DNA from: Scardovia inopinata JCM 12537 | GTDB lineage: Bacteria > Actinomycetota > Actinomycetes > Actinomycetales > Bifidobacteriaceae | Length of the DNA stretch: 64,000 bases | NCBI RefSeq assembly: GCF_001042695.1 | Contig: NZ_AP012334.1 | Location: forward strand, 1,178,001 to 1,242,000 | Direction: 5' to 3' | Shown here: positions 36,170 to 45,657 of the stretch, piece by piece | How positions within the stretch are numbered: the first letter of the stretch is position 1 | Layout: each line of letters opens with the position of its first letter | The notes under the pieces: model-generated | What the model saw: only the letters and a program-made list of their open reading frames with translations | Databases searched by the model: none | What the model was told of the DNA's origin: nothing | Translations under genes and position numbers: made by a program

Positions 36170-37126
36170 ATGAACTTTCCTGCCATCACACACATAGCTG
36201 CCATAGGAGCTGGGACGATGGGGCATGCCACAGCCCTGGAGTTTGCCGTCCACGGGTATGATGTCAATCTTATCGACCTAAGTGATCAGGCCCTGGCCAA
36301 GGGGATGGATCTGATTCGCCGGGACCTTGACGAGCTTTATCAGCACGGGCTCCTGATGAAGGAGGAAACTAGGGACGATGTTCTGGAACGGTTTAGCCTC
36401 TTCACCGATCTGGCAGCTGGAGTAAAAGATGCTGACTATATTACTGAATCCGTTGCGGAAAATCTGGAGGTGAAGAAAGATCTCTGGAAAGCTGTAGAAG
36501 AAGCGGCCGCCGCAGATGCCATTTTTACCACGAATACTTCCGGTTTATCACCAACAGCCATTGCTGACGTTTTAGAGAAACCAGACCGTTTCGTGGTTGC
36601 GCACTACTGGAATCCTGCTCATCTCATGCCTCTGGTGGAGGTAGTTCCCGGAAGATACACATCGGAACAAACAGTTAATACAACAGTAGATTTGCTGACG
36701 GCCATTGGAAAGAAGCCTGCCCGCCTGCACCGGGAATCCCCTGGATTTGTCGGGAACAGAATTCAGATGGCCGTTATTCGCGAAGCCCTGCATATTGTGG
36801 AAGAAGGCATAGCGTCCGTAGAAGATGTGGATACTATTGTCACCTATTCTCTGGGTCGCCGCTGGAATATTCTCGGCCCGATTATCAGCGCCGACCTGGG
36901 CGGACTCGATATTTTCTACAAGATCAGTACTTATCTGCCTCAAGATTTGGATAACAGCACCGAGCCCAACAAACTCTTGGCAGATAAGGTAGCGGAGGGG
37001 GACCTGGGCAGCAAAAGCGGCCAGGGTTTTTACAGATGGACCGGGCAAAAAGGCGCTGAGACCATCGCCCGCAGGGACGAAGAACTCATGAAAGCCCTGG
37101 TCTCAGACAGGCAGGAGGAAGAGTAA
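36170..37126 (+). CDS. 3-hydroxyacyl-CoA dehydrogenase family protein
   Basis: This 318-residue NAD-dependent enzyme has the Rossmann motif IGAGTMGHATALEF at residues 12-25. The HYWNPAHLMPLVEVVPG stretch (catalytic His) and ESPGFVGNRIQ follow, as in 3-hydroxybutyryl-CoA dehydrogenases and related L-carnitine or gulonate dehydrogenases. AAAGGAGAAAA before the ATG is a perfect ribosome binding site. No fatty-acid oxidation genes are nearby. The physiological substrate is unknown. It stands alone between tyrS and the convergent argH. Confidence 0.88.
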   Translation: MNFPAITHIAAIGAGTMGHATALEFAVHGYDVNLIDLSDQALAKGMDLIRRDLDELYQHGLLMKEETRDDVLERFSLFTDLAAGVKDADYITESVAENLEVKKDLWKAVEEAAAADAIFTTNTSGLSPTAIADVLEKPDRFVVAHYWNPAHLMPLVEVVPGRYTSEQTVNTTVDLLTAIGKKPARLHRESPGFVGNRIQMAVIREALHIVEEGIASVEDVDTIVTYSLGRRWNILGPIISADLGGLDIFYKISTYLPQDLDNSTEPNKLLADKVAEGDLGSKSGQGFYRWTGQKGAETIARRDEELMKALVSDRQEEE

Positions 37127-37139
37127 AGCACCTAGGCGA

Positions 37140-38609
37140 TTAAACTGATCCTGGAGCCTTATAAGCCGGGCCATCGCTGGAAGAATTAGCGAAAACCTCT
37201 GCCTCCTTCATGGCTTTTTTTGCCTGGAGAATCTGTTCCTGCACCCGTTCATAGGCAGTTCCTCCTGCCTGGTTTCTTGCATTGACAGATCCCTGAACAG
37301 AAAGAACATCCCTAACTGTAACTGCCTGTTCTTCAGGAAGATAGTCGGCAAAGAGCCGGGCAAAATCGCTATCCGAAAGATCTGCCAAATCCTTTCCTCT
37401 GCTTTCTGCCAAGGCAACACAATGACCAGACAGTTGGTGAGCATTGCGGAAGGGAATTCCCTGCCGAACCAGCCAGTCAGCAATATCAGTGGCTAGGGCA
37501 AAACCTGTGGGGGCCTCTTCTTCCATCCTATCCGTGTGAAAAACCATGGTAGCAATCATTCCAGTGAAAGCTGGGAGCAAAAGTTCCAGATTATCAGTCT
37601 GATCAAAAACTGCTTCTTTATCTTCCTGCAAATCCCGAACGTAAGCTGTGGGCAAACCTTTGAGAGTAGCAAGAAGACCCGTCAGATCCCCCAGGAGACG
37701 GCCAGCCTTTCCCCGGGCAAGCTCGGCTATATCAGGATTCTTCTTCTGAGGCATAATGGATGACCCGGTCGAATAGGCATCATCCAAGGTGACAAAGCCA
37801 AACTCCTGACTGTTCCAGATGATAATTTCTTCAGACAGACGGGACAGGTCTATACCAATCATGGCGGCGATAAAGGCAAATTCAGCCACCAGATCCCGAG
37901 ATGATGTGCCATCAATGGAATTCTCCGTTACTGATGTAAAGCCCAGATCGTTCGCAATCATGATAGGATCCAGGCCCAGGGCATTGCCAGCCAAAGCTCC
38001 TGACCCGTAGGGAGAAGAATCAGCCCGCCTGTCCCAATCCTGCAGTCGCTGAATATCTCGAATCACAGGCCACAGGTGGGCAAGAAGCTGATGGGCGAGA
38101 AGAATAGGTTGAGCGTGCTGCATGTGTGTCCTGCCGGGCATCAGGGCATGGTCAACCTTCACAGCCTGATCCAGCAGGGCCTCTGCCAGCTGAAGCAGGA
38201 GACGGGATATCTTTCTGCTATGCCGGCGCAGCCACATACGAATCAGGGTAGCAATCTGATCATTGCGGGACCTTCCCGCCCGCAGCTTGCCTCCCACAGT
38301 GGGCCCAGCGATGGTAAGCAAACCGCGCTCCAGAGCCGTTGCTTCATCTTCGTCATCCTCCCTGGGACAAAATTCCCCCTTATCAACCTGATGCTGCAGC
38401 CTATCCAAGGCTTCTTCCATCTCCTGCAGCTCATTGGCAGTCAACAATCCTGCCCGGTTCAGAGCCTTGGCATGAGCACGGGAGCCTGCAATATCATCGT
38501 CAGCCAAACGCCAGTCAAACTGAGTCGACTTACTCACAGCTGCCAGGGAAGCTGAAGGACCGGAAGTAAACCGGCCTCCCCACAGGGCAAGATGATCCCG
38601 ATCAGACAT
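37140..38609 (-). CDS. argH: argininosuccinate lyase
   Basis: This 489-residue fumarase-superfamily enzyme makes arginine and fumarate. The signature [12 protein letters not shown] and the active-site [15 protein letters not shown] segment are intact. It overlaps argG by 8 bases, with GGAG inside the argG end acting as ribosome binding site. Last step of arginine synthesis. Confidence 0.97.
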   Translation of the reverse strand: MSDRDHLALWGGRFTSGPSASLAAVSKSTQFDWRLADDDIAGSRAHAKALNRAGLLTANELQEMEEALDRLQHQVDKGEFCPREDDEDEATALERGLLTIAGPTVGGKLRAGRSRNDQIATLIRMWLRRHSRKISRLLLQLAEALLDQAVKVDHALMPGRTHMQHAQPILLAHQLLAHLWPVIRDIQRLQDWDRRADSSPYGSGALAGNALGLDPIMIANDLGFTSVTENSIDGTSSRDLVAEFAFIAAMIGIDLSRLSEEIIIWNSQEFGFVTLDDAYSTGSSIMPQKKNPDIAELARGKAGRLLGDLTGLLATLKGLPTAYVRDLQEDKEAVFDQTDNLELLLPAFTGMIATMVFHTDRMEEEAPTGFALATDIADWLVRQGIPFRNAHQLSGHCVALAESRGKDLADLSDSDFARLFADYLPEEQAVTVRDVLSVQGSVNARNQAGGTAYERVQEQILQAKKAMKEAEVFANSSSDGPAYKAPGSV

Positions 38610-39903
38610 GCTTTACTCCTTTGCCTGAAGCAATATCCCGGGCAGCAGCAATTTTAGAAGGAAGTCCATAAAGCTCAATAAATCCGTTGGATGCATTCTG
38701 GTTAAAACTGTCTCCGGTTTCATAAGTAGCCAGACTGTAACTGTAAAGGGACGTATCCGACCTTCTGCCGGTAATCACAGCTTTGCCGGAATGAAGGCTC
38801 ATCCTGATCTGGCCGCTGACATAAACCTGAGTATCGGCAATGAAGGCATTCAAAGACTTGACTGCCGGCGAATACCACTGAGCATCGTATACCAACTGAG
38901 CCCAGCGCATATCTACCAACCGCTTAATCCTGTGCTGCTCCCTTTCCAGACACAAATCTTCCAAATCCTGATGGGCCTGAATAAGAACCTGAGCCCCCGG
39001 GACCTCATACAATTCCCGTGATTTAATCCCCACTAACCGGTCTTCCATGATGTCGACCCGCCCTATTCCCTGGGCTCCCGCCCGTTTATTCAGCTGTCTG
39101 ATCGCCTCCACAGGGCTGACAGGCTGCCCGTCAATGTGGGTAGGAATCCCCTGGTTGAAGGTAAGGATCACCTGATCGGCTGGCCGATCCTGACTGGGGT
39201 CAGCAGTATAGGCATAGACGTCTTCGGTGGGAGGGTTCCAGGGGTCTTCCAAATAGCCTGTTTCTATGGCCCTCCCCCACATATTCTGATCAATCGAATA
39301 GGGATTCTTCCTATCCTGAGTGATAGGAAGATGATATTTTTGTGCATAATCAATCTCCACATCCCGGGTAAGGGACAGGTCGCGAATAGGACTGATGGCG
39401 GTAAGAGAAGGATCGATGGACTGAATGGCTACCTCAAAACGAACCTGGTCATTCCCCTTGCCTGTGCAGCCATGGGCAATGGTATCGGCCCCAAACCGAT
39501 GAGCAGCTTCTACCAGGTGTTTGGTAATCAGAGGACGGGAAATTGCCGATACCAGGGGGTACTGTTCCTGATAAAGCGCATTGGCTTTCAGAGCCAGCAT
39601 GCAGTAATCCCGAGCGAACTCCTCCCGGGCATCAACCACATAAGCCTCTGCGGCTCCACATGCCAGTGCCCGCTCCCTGATGGTTTCCAGATCTTCCCCT
39701 CCCTGACCAACATCAACGGAAACAGCAACTACCTCTTTGCCGGTTCTCTCTGTGAGAAAAGGAATTGCTACTGATGTATCTAAGCCGCCCGAATAAGCCA
39801 GAACAATACGTCCCCCCTTCCGATATTGCTTTTGCCTCTGCTCCAGCTTCCGACTATCAGCCTGATTATAGTCATTTTGACCCTGCTCCCCCTTAGTCAT
39901 CAT
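38602..39903 (-). CDS. argG: argininosuccinate synthase
   Basis: This 433-residue ATP pyrophosphatase joins citrulline and aspartate. The P-loop-like [17 protein letters not shown] is at about residues 34-50, and [13 protein letters not shown] follows. About 30 extra N-terminal residues precede the normal start, so translation might begin a little further in. It is coupled to argH. It lies 256 bases past argR, with a strong terminator and a TATG-N12-CATA element between, so it is probably transcribed from its own promoter and repressed by ArgR. Confidence 0.96.
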   Translation of the reverse strand: MMTKGEQGQNDYNQADSRKLEQRQKQYRKGGRIVLAYSGGLDTSVAIPFLTERTGKEVVAVSVDVGQGGEDLETIRERALACGAAEAYVVDAREEFARDYCMLALKANALYQEQYPLVSAISRPLITKHLVEAAHRFGADTIAHGCTGKGNDQVRFEVAIQSIDPSLTAISPIRDLSLTRDVEIDYAQKYHLPITQDRKNPYSIDQNMWGRAIETGYLEDPWNPPTEDVYAYTADPSQDRPADQVILTFNQGIPTHIDGQPVSPVEAIRQLNKRAGAQGIGRVDIMEDRLVGIKSRELYEVPGAQVLIQAHQDLEDLCLEREQHRIKRLVDMRWAQLVYDAQWYSPAVKSLNAFIADTQVYVSGQIRMSLHSGKAVITGRRSDTSLYSYSLATYETGDSFNQNASNGFIELYGLPSKIAAARDIASGKGVKHV

Positions 39904-39945
39904 GCCCGCCTTTCATAGAGAAAATATTAATTATAGTATCGCAAA

Positions 39946-39965
39946 TATGAGTATTTTTATGCATA
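39946..39965. promoter_or_regulatory. candidate ArgR operator before argG
   Basis: TATGAGTATTTTTATGCATA has TATG and CATA ends around an A/T core, resembling an ARG box but with a spacer two bases longer than the consensus. It lies 43-62 bases before the argG start, where ArgR control would be expected. Confidence 0.4.
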
Positions 39966-40032
39966 TTATTATAATAATAGAGTCGGTGGATATCTTCCTC
40001 CGAGCCACGGGAGGACAGGTACAGGCTTGCAT

Positions 40033-40055
40033 AAAAAAAGCCGCTTTCGCGGCGT
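40033..40055 (-). terminator. strong intrinsic terminator between argR and argG
   Basis: On the minus strand GCCGC-GAAA-GCGGC is followed at once by seven Ts. It lies 105-127 bases after the argR stop and should end argR transcription before argG. Confidence 0.93.
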
Positions 40056-40159
40056 TTCTTCCCTGTTCATACCAGATAAACACTCACAGGCACGGTTGGC
40101 AGCTGCCACCGTATAATCTGATAATCAGAGGAAAAATAATGAAAGAAGTTTAATGAATT

Positions 40160-40741
40160 TTATTCCTTGCGGGCATCTCCGGAAGCCAGGGTCAAAATCC
40201 AGATGCTGCGATTGCGTGCGGCTTCCTCACTCCGGGCTACCAACATTACCGTGTCATCTCCAGCGAGAGTGCCCAAAACATCCGGCAAAATCTGATGATC
40301 AATAGCGCTGCCCACATATTCAGCTGCACCTTCGGATGTCTTGACAATAATAAGATTCTGAGCATAATCCACAGACGTCACCAATCCGTTGATTACCTTA
40401 GCCAAACGCTGCTCCCCCCGGCTGAAGTCGTCAGAGCTCTCAACTTTTTTACCTTGAGAAATCAGTCCATATGCTGACTGAGTCTCAGCTTTGCGAGAGA
40501 ATCGCTTAATTTCATCCTGAGTAGGAAGAGTGTAAGCAACGGATCCATCATCATGACGAACCTTAATAGCCTTCATCTCGTCCAGGTCTCGGCTCAGGGT
40601 TGCCTGAGTCACATCAATCCCCTGCTGGGAAAGCAAGACCTGCAATTGCTGCTGAGAATTAACATCCTGAGAGTTGAGAATGCGTTCAATAGCGTCGCGG
40701 CGAGCGACACGGGTTGATGGACGGGTATCACCTTGTAGCAT
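40160..40741 (-). CDS. argR: arginine repressor ArgR
   Basis: This 193-residue regulator has an N-terminal winged-helix domain (RRDAIERILNSQDVNSQQQL, then GIDVTQATLSRDLDEM) and a C-terminal arginine-binding hexamerisation domain containing LGTLAGDDTVMLVARS. By family it represses arginine-synthesis genes when arginine is bound. The middle linker (residues about 90-110) is longer than in most homologues. An inverted repeat in its promoter suggests self-control. Confidence 0.95.
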   Translation of the reverse strand: MLQGDTRPSTRVARRDAIERILNSQDVNSQQQLQVLLSQQGIDVTQATLSRDLDEMKAIKVRHDDGSVAYTLPTQDEIKRFSRKAETQSAYGLISQGKKVESSDDFSRGEQRLAKVINGLVTSVDYAQNLIIVKTSEGAAEYVGSAIDHQILPDVLGTLAGDDTVMLVARSEEAARNRSIWILTLASGDARKE

Positions 40742-40803
40742 ATCTGTTCCTATCTAATATTTTTATTTTTTTTATCAAAGGTTACATTTATATTCTATAA
40801 CCA

Positions 40804-40826
40804 TTTATGCCAAAAATGTGCATAAA
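40804..40826. promoter_or_regulatory. candidate ArgR operator before argR
   Basis: TTTATGC (40804-40810) and GCATAAA (40820-40826) are a perfect 7-bp inverted repeat with an A/T-rich 9-base spacer. On the minus strand it covers a TTGGCA that may be the -35 element of argR. The spacing is one base off the usual ARG box. Confidence 0.45.
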
Positions 40827-40864
40827 GACATAAAATTCGAAAATTTTTGTTTTAGCACAGCATA

Positions 40865-40887
40865 CTGCCGGCAGAAACTGCCGGCAG
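40865..40887 (-). terminator. strong hairpin after the membrane protein gene
   Basis: CTGCCGGCAG occurs twice around a 3-base loop, giving a perfect 10-bp stem about 30 bases past the stop of the gene ending at 40917. There is no T-run, so it may terminate poorly or protect the 3' end. Confidence 0.5.
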
Positions 40888-40916
40888 GGATGGTAAGGCT
40901 GCATATGAGTCAGATG

Positions 40917-41603
40917 CTAAAACCTCAAACGTTCCAGAAAACTGTCAAGAATAGCATACAAATCTGCAACGCTGTGCCCACTTAAAATCCACCAGAAAAG
41001 GAAAATAAGCTCCGCTACAAAAATAACCACTGATAAAATTGCCAGAACCTTTCCTTTCATATGAAAGGCATTAGTCCTGGGTATGGCCAAAAACGCCAGG
41101 AAAACTGCCATGGGCTGAAAGTTAAGAAGAGTAAGAATAAAAGCCCAAATAGCCATTGCAGACCAGCGCCCATAGAGGGGATTTAGATCCGGATTGTTGG
41201 GATCAAACTCAGAGAGAGGGATCTGCTGGCCCCGACGGTTATAGAAGAAAGGTTGGTTGCCGAAATTACCCTGATTGCCTCCGTTGGCGGAGGAAGTAAA
41301 TCCGGGGAACCACGATTGCCCTTTTTGTCCTTGCTGACTAGACTGTGCCTGATTCCCTGTTTCAGTCGAAGAAGCAGCTTGCCCCTGCTTTTTGGCCTTG
41401 GCCTGTTTCTGGTCTGAATCCTTATCCTGCTCTTCCCTGCCAAAAACATAAGGATCCCAATCGGGATACTTACTGGCCATCTGCCCATACTTAGGTTCGC
41501 TGATCTGTCCATATTCCGGCTGGGCAGGCTGTGCGGACGGCGACGATGATTCGTCGGCAGCATTATTATCAGTGCTGTCTGTCTTATCCATAGTATCGGT
41601 CAT
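40917..41603 (-). CDS. membrane protein with disordered Gln/Ser-rich N-terminus
   Basis: This 228-residue protein has a hydrophilic, Gln/Ser/Ala-rich first 140 residues with repeated YGQ motifs. Two membrane helices follow (about 148-172 and 182-208), with a PRTNAFHMKGKVLAIL loop between. The double-helix part resembles the DUF4190-type membrane domain seen in many actinobacterial proteins. Function unknown. It lies downstream of pheT on the same strand. Confidence 0.75.
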   Translation of the reverse strand: MTDTMDKTDSTDNNAADESSSPSAQPAQPEYGQISEPKYGQMASKYPDWDPYVFGREEQDKDSDQKQAKAKKQGQAASSTETGNQAQSSQQGQKGQSWFPGFTSSANGGNQGNFGNQPFFYNRRGQQIPLSEFDPNNPDLNPLYGRWSAMAIWAFILTLLNFQPMAVFLAFLAIPRTNAFHMKGKVLAILSVVIFVAELIFLFWWILSGHSVADLYAILDSFLERLRF

Positions 41604-41740
41604 AGTGAGGCTCCCAGCTCAGGTGGTTTCTCCCGCCAGCTTCCACGCTCTGCAATACGGCGCATAGTTGCCGGCAGGAAAAAATTCTTCATGCATGACT
41701 AGTGTATATCATTACACATAATTCCAGATAGTGGCTTAAT

Positions 41741-44353
41741 TTATGCGCGTAATTGAGCTCCCAGCTTGGAAACCTCCTGGATGATTGCGGAACGAAGAGC
41801 ATCGGAGTCTGCCGAGTTCAACGTCCTGTCAGGAAGGCGAAAAGTCAGGGAGTAGGCCAGAGACTTTTCCTGGCTGCCGACCTGATCCCCCCGATAGACA
41901 TCGAAAAGTTCCAGTGATTCCAAGGCTTGACCAGCTCCGGAGCGGATAGCCTCCTCTACCTGCTGGGCTGTCACCTCATTGCTGACGGTGAAAGCCAGGT
42001 CTTGATGCACAGGAGGATAGGTGGAGATGGGTCGGGCCTGCAGGGGTTCGCTGGAAACTTTGGCAAAAATAGAAGTCATATCCAACTCAAAAGCAGCAGA
42101 ATGCTGGGGGAAACCCATGCGGTCATTCAGGTGAGGATGAAGCTCACCCACCAGACCAACCTGAGTTCCATCCGACAGGCGGACATAAGCAAAACGACCC
42201 GGATGCCACTGAGGAGGAACTGCTTCGGAAGCAGGCTGATACAAACTAAAGTCTGCCCCTACTCTCTGGCCTATGCGGGTAACTGCTTCCACTGCATATG
42301 TCCAGTCCACAGGACGATTGTCCTGGAGCCAGCCCGTTTCCTGAGCCAGGCCGGTCAGAATACCGGCAGTATGCTCAGGCTGGTAGGGCAGACCGGCATC
42401 AAGAGCAGCAAGCTGATCATCTGTAGGGCGAATTGCTCCCGGAAGTGCCGGGACTGCAGGAGCCTGAGGATCCCACTCAAAGACATGGCCGGATTCATAC
42501 AGGCAGACCTGAGGATTATCCCTACGGATATTGCGCTGAACGGTTCGGGCCAGGGTATGCAAAATCATTCGGCGCAAATAGGGACGATCGGCAGCCAGGG
42601 GATTGGCCAGTTCTACGCTGACAGGTTCAATCTGTGCAGCATCCAGCTGAAAGTCATCAAAATCCTGCTTACCCACGAAAGGATAGCTCCAAACCTCAGT
42701 CATGCCAGCTTCGGCCAAAGTATTGGCAACCTGACGACGGCGCAGCTGATCGGCAGTCAGACCGGTTACATCTTTTACCCCAACAGCAGGAACATGAATA
42801 GGAATCTGATCGTAGCCCACCAGACGGGCTACTTCTTCCACTAAATCACAGGGGTACCGCAGATCAGGACGCCAGCTTGGCGGATCCACGACCAGTTCCC
42901 CATTACCCCCGCCGCCCACATGGCAGCCAATGTCAATCAAAATATCGGAAATTTTCGTGACAGAACAATCCAGCGCAGTCAGTCGTTTGACTTCGCTGGT
43001 CTTGAACCGGATAGGCTTGGTAGGCTTAACTGCCTTATAGTCTGTGGGGGTATCAGAAGCATGACCACCGCATAGACGGGAAATCAATGAAACTGCTTCC
43101 TGTGCAGCAGCGGCCTGGAGCTTGGTATCTACACCGCGTTCAAAACGCCGTGAAGCCTCAGACGGAATCTTATGCCGGCGGGCAGAGCGGGCAATAGAGA
43201 CTGGATCAAAATGTGCTGCTTCAATCAGAACATTGGTGGTTTCAGCAGTCACTTCACCATACATACCCCCCATAACTCCAGCAATTCCCAGAATCCTGGA
43301 TCCGCGACTGCCTTCAGGAGAATCAGTAATCACCAAATCTTCCACAGACAGCTCATGATCCTTGCCATCTAAGGTGGTCAGATGTTCACCTTGCTGAGCC
43401 CTGCGCACAACAATGGGAGGGGCGATCTTATCCAGATCATAAGCATGCAGGGGCTGGCCCAGGTCAAGCATAACGTAATTGGTCACATCCACCAGGGGGG
43501 ATAAGGATCTCATGCCGCTGCGCTGCAGGCGACGAGCCATCCAGCTGGGAGTCTGACGACTGTTGTCAACCCCGCGAACAGCCCGCAGATAATACCGGTC
43601 GCAGCCTGAAACTCCATGAATGGGGTTGCCGTCTTCCACAGCAACATCCAAATCACGGCCAGGCCCCGTTCCTGCCCCCCGCACCAGGCGAGGAGCAGCC
43701 TTATCCAGAGCTTTAACAGGATCGCGGAAAGCAGCCCCTGTTGAGTGATGGAATTCACGGGCAACTCCGCGATAGGAGAAAGCATAGCCCCGGTCAGGGG
43801 TGATGTTGATTTCCAGGACAGGTTCTCCCAAGCCCAGAATTTCCATCAAATCATCACCAGGTTTCAGGGACTCATACTGGTCAGGACTGAGACCATAGTC
43901 ACCAAGAACAATAATGCCGGTATGATCATTGCTCAGTCCCAGTTCCCGAGCTGAGGCACACATACCTTCCGACAGGTGTCCGTAAGTCTTGCGAGGCTCA
44001 ATTGTAAAATTTCCAGGCAATACTGCCCCGGGCAGGGCAACAACTACCTTCTGTCCCTGAGCAATATTGGGGGCTCCGCACACAATGGAGCGGGGGACTG
44101 GCTGACCATTTTCATCCTGCCCATTGTAAGGACCAAGATCAATATGGCACCAGCTGATGGTTTTGCCATTCTTCTGAGGTTCCTTGACCAGGTCCTGAAC
44201 ATAGCCGACCACAATAGGGCCGGTAACATCCGACTGATGGATAGCTTCCTCTTCCAGACCAACCTTTACCAGATCTGCGGCTAGCTGGCTGTATGTTTCC
44301 TCTTTCGGCACAGCTACATGTTCCCGCAGCCAGCCCATATCAATCAATGGCAT
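41741..44353 (-). CDS. pheT: phenylalanyl-tRNA synthetase beta subunit
   Basis: This 870-residue subunit has an N-terminal OB-like tRNA-binding domain (IVVGYVQDLVKEPQ), the B3/B4 editing region, the B5 domain and a C-terminal ferredoxin-like anticodon domain (RPISTYPPVHQDLAFTV). It pairs with PheS as an alpha2-beta2 enzyme. Length is somewhat above the usual 800. It follows pheS by 90 bases on the same strand. Confidence 0.97.
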   Translation of the reverse strand: MPLIDMGWLREHVAVPKEETYSQLAADLVKVGLEEEAIHQSDVTGPIVVGYVQDLVKEPQKNGKTISWCHIDLGPYNGQDENGQPVPRSIVCGAPNIAQGQKVVVALPGAVLPGNFTIEPRKTYGHLSEGMCASARELGLSNDHTGIIVLGDYGLSPDQYESLKPGDDLMEILGLGEPVLEINITPDRGYAFSYRGVAREFHHSTGAAFRDPVKALDKAAPRLVRGAGTGPGRDLDVAVEDGNPIHGVSGCDRYYLRAVRGVDNSRQTPSWMARRLQRSGMRSLSPLVDVTNYVMLDLGQPLHAYDLDKIAPPIVVRRAQQGEHLTTLDGKDHELSVEDLVITDSPEGSRGSRILGIAGVMGGMYGEVTAETTNVLIEAAHFDPVSIARSARRHKIPSEASRRFERGVDTKLQAAAAQEAVSLISRLCGGHASDTPTDYKAVKPTKPIRFKTSEVKRLTALDCSVTKISDILIDIGCHVGGGGNGELVVDPPSWRPDLRYPCDLVEEVARLVGYDQIPIHVPAVGVKDVTGLTADQLRRRQVANTLAEAGMTEVWSYPFVGKQDFDDFQLDAAQIEPVSVELANPLAADRPYLRRMILHTLARTVQRNIRRDNPQVCLYESGHVFEWDPQAPAVPALPGAIRPTDDQLAALDAGLPYQPEHTAGILTGLAQETGWLQDNRPVDWTYAVEAVTRIGQRVGADFSLYQPASEAVPPQWHPGRFAYVRLSDGTQVGLVGELHPHLNDRMGFPQHSAAFELDMTSIFAKVSSEPLQARPISTYPPVHQDLAFTVSNEVTAQQVEEAIRSGAGQALESLELFDVYRGDQVGSQEKSLAYSLTFRLPDRTLNSADSDALRSAIIQEVSKLGAQLRA

Positions 44354-44443
44354 TGTAACAGCTTTCCTACCTGGGCCATCCGGCCCTATCTTTGTCTATT
44401 GTCTCTTGTCTGCTTTGTTTACCGGTGAATGGAGAAGTTTCGT

Positions 44444-45511
44444 TTATTCGCCCATGACAAACTGCTGGCTAAACCGCTGGTCACCCTCAACCAAATCATG
44501 CATATCATTAATATCATGACGTAGGAGGAGGGTTCTTTCCATTCCTACTCCAAAAGCAAATCCGGAATAAACCTCGGGATCCACACCGGCCGACAAAAGA
44601 ACTTTGGGGTTCACCATCCCGCAGCCGCCCCACTCAATCCAGCCTGGACCACCTTTCTTATCTGGGAACCACAGATCCATCTCAGCGCTGGGTTCGGTGA
44701 AGGGGAAATAGGAAGGCCGCAGTCGGGTTCTGGACTCGGGGCCAAACATGGCCGCAGCTAGCTTATCCAGCACTCCTTTGAGATCGGCCATGGTCAGGTT
44801 CTTATCAACAGCCAGAGCTTCACACTGATGGAAAACTGGGGTATGGGTGGCATCAAGTTCATCGGTGCGATACACACGGCCCGGGCAGGCGATATAGAGA
44901 GGAACTCCCCTTTCCAGCATAGACCGAGCTTGAACCGGAGAGGTGTGGGTGCGCATTACCATATTAGACCCCACGAAACCGGCCGCATCCCGTGCCTGAT
45001 TTCCCTTGATATAGAAGGTATCCTGCATCTGCCGTGCAGGATGGTCAGGGCCAAAATTCAAAGCATCAAAATCATACCATTCAGCCTCAGCTTCAGGGCC
45101 CTCGGCAATCTGCCAGCCCATAGAGACGAAGAAATCTTCCACATCTTCCAAGAGCTTCTGCAAGGGATGACGGGCCCCCAGGGGGTGGCGGCGGACTGGC
45201 TGAGTCATGTCAACCGTCTCCTCGGCCAGTCTTCTGTTCTCTTCTTCCTGCCTAAGATCAGTTTCCCGAGCTCCATAGGCCCGTCCAAAATCTGCCCGCA
45301 GCTTCCCTACCAACTGCCCGGCTGCCTTTTTCTGGCTGGGATCCAAACTACCAATAGCTTTACTCGCCTGAGCCAGCAGGGAATCTCCGCCGGCATAGGC
45401 TGTCCTGACAGCATGCAGTTCATCAAGGGTGGAAGAGTTGGCAATCTTCTCAATACCTTCGCTGACTGCTGATGTTACTGCATCGGCGTCAAAAACCAGA
45501 GCTTCTGCCAC
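44444..45511 (-). CDS. pheS: phenylalanyl-tRNA synthetase alpha subunit
   Basis: This 355-residue catalytic subunit has an N-terminal coiled coil, motif 2 (RVYRTDELDATHTPVFHQCE) and motif 3 (GFAFGVGMERTLLLRH). Start is GTG at 45511 with GGAAAGGTG upstream. The 146-base leader upstream holds a terminator-like hairpin and a competing segment. Confidence 0.97.
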   Translation of the reverse strand: MAEALVFDADAVTSAVSEGIEKIANSSTLDELHAVRTAYAGGDSLLAQASKAIGSLDPSQKKAAGQLVGKLRADFGRAYGARETDLRQEEENRRLAEETVDMTQPVRRHPLGARHPLQKLLEDVEDFFVSMGWQIAEGPEAEAEWYDFDALNFGPDHPARQMQDTFYIKGNQARDAAGFVGSNMVMRTHTSPVQARSMLERGVPLYIACPGRVYRTDELDATHTPVFHQCEALAVDKNLTMADLKGVLDKLAAAMFGPESRTRLRPSYFPFTEPSAEMDLWFPDKKGGPGWIEWGGCGMVNPKVLLSAGVDPEVYSGFAFGVGMERTLLLRHDINDMHDLVEGDQRFSQQFVMGE

Positions 45512-45539
45512 AGCTCACCTTTCCTAATCGAGCCGGAAA

Positions 45540-45617
45540 GCGTCAGCCGCCTTCCAGAAATGTAAACATTGGTATACATAGGCAAAACGCCAGCTAAGAC
45601 CGAAAGCCCGCTGACGC
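45540..45617 (-). promoter_or_regulatory. pheST leader with terminator-like hairpin and competing arm
   Basis: Arm A (45610-45617) can pair with arm B (45588-45594; one wobble), giving a 7-bp hairpin followed by TTTT on the minus strand. It can instead pair with arm C (45540-45547) in a perfect 8-bp match. This is the form of an attenuator, or just the terminator of the gene upstream. No convincing leader peptide or T-box is seen. Confidence 0.45.
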
Positions 45618-45657
45618 CACTGTTTGTATAAGTACTACTGAATATTATTCCTGCGCG

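Noticed and set aside
41927-42844. 305-residue open frame opposite pheT
   Set aside because: Antisense shadow of a well-defined synthetase gene.
45542-45568. Phe-containing leader peptide MFTFLEGG before pheS
   Set aside because: The ATG has no ribosome binding site and lies after, not before, the terminator-like hairpin, so it could not drive classical attenuation.
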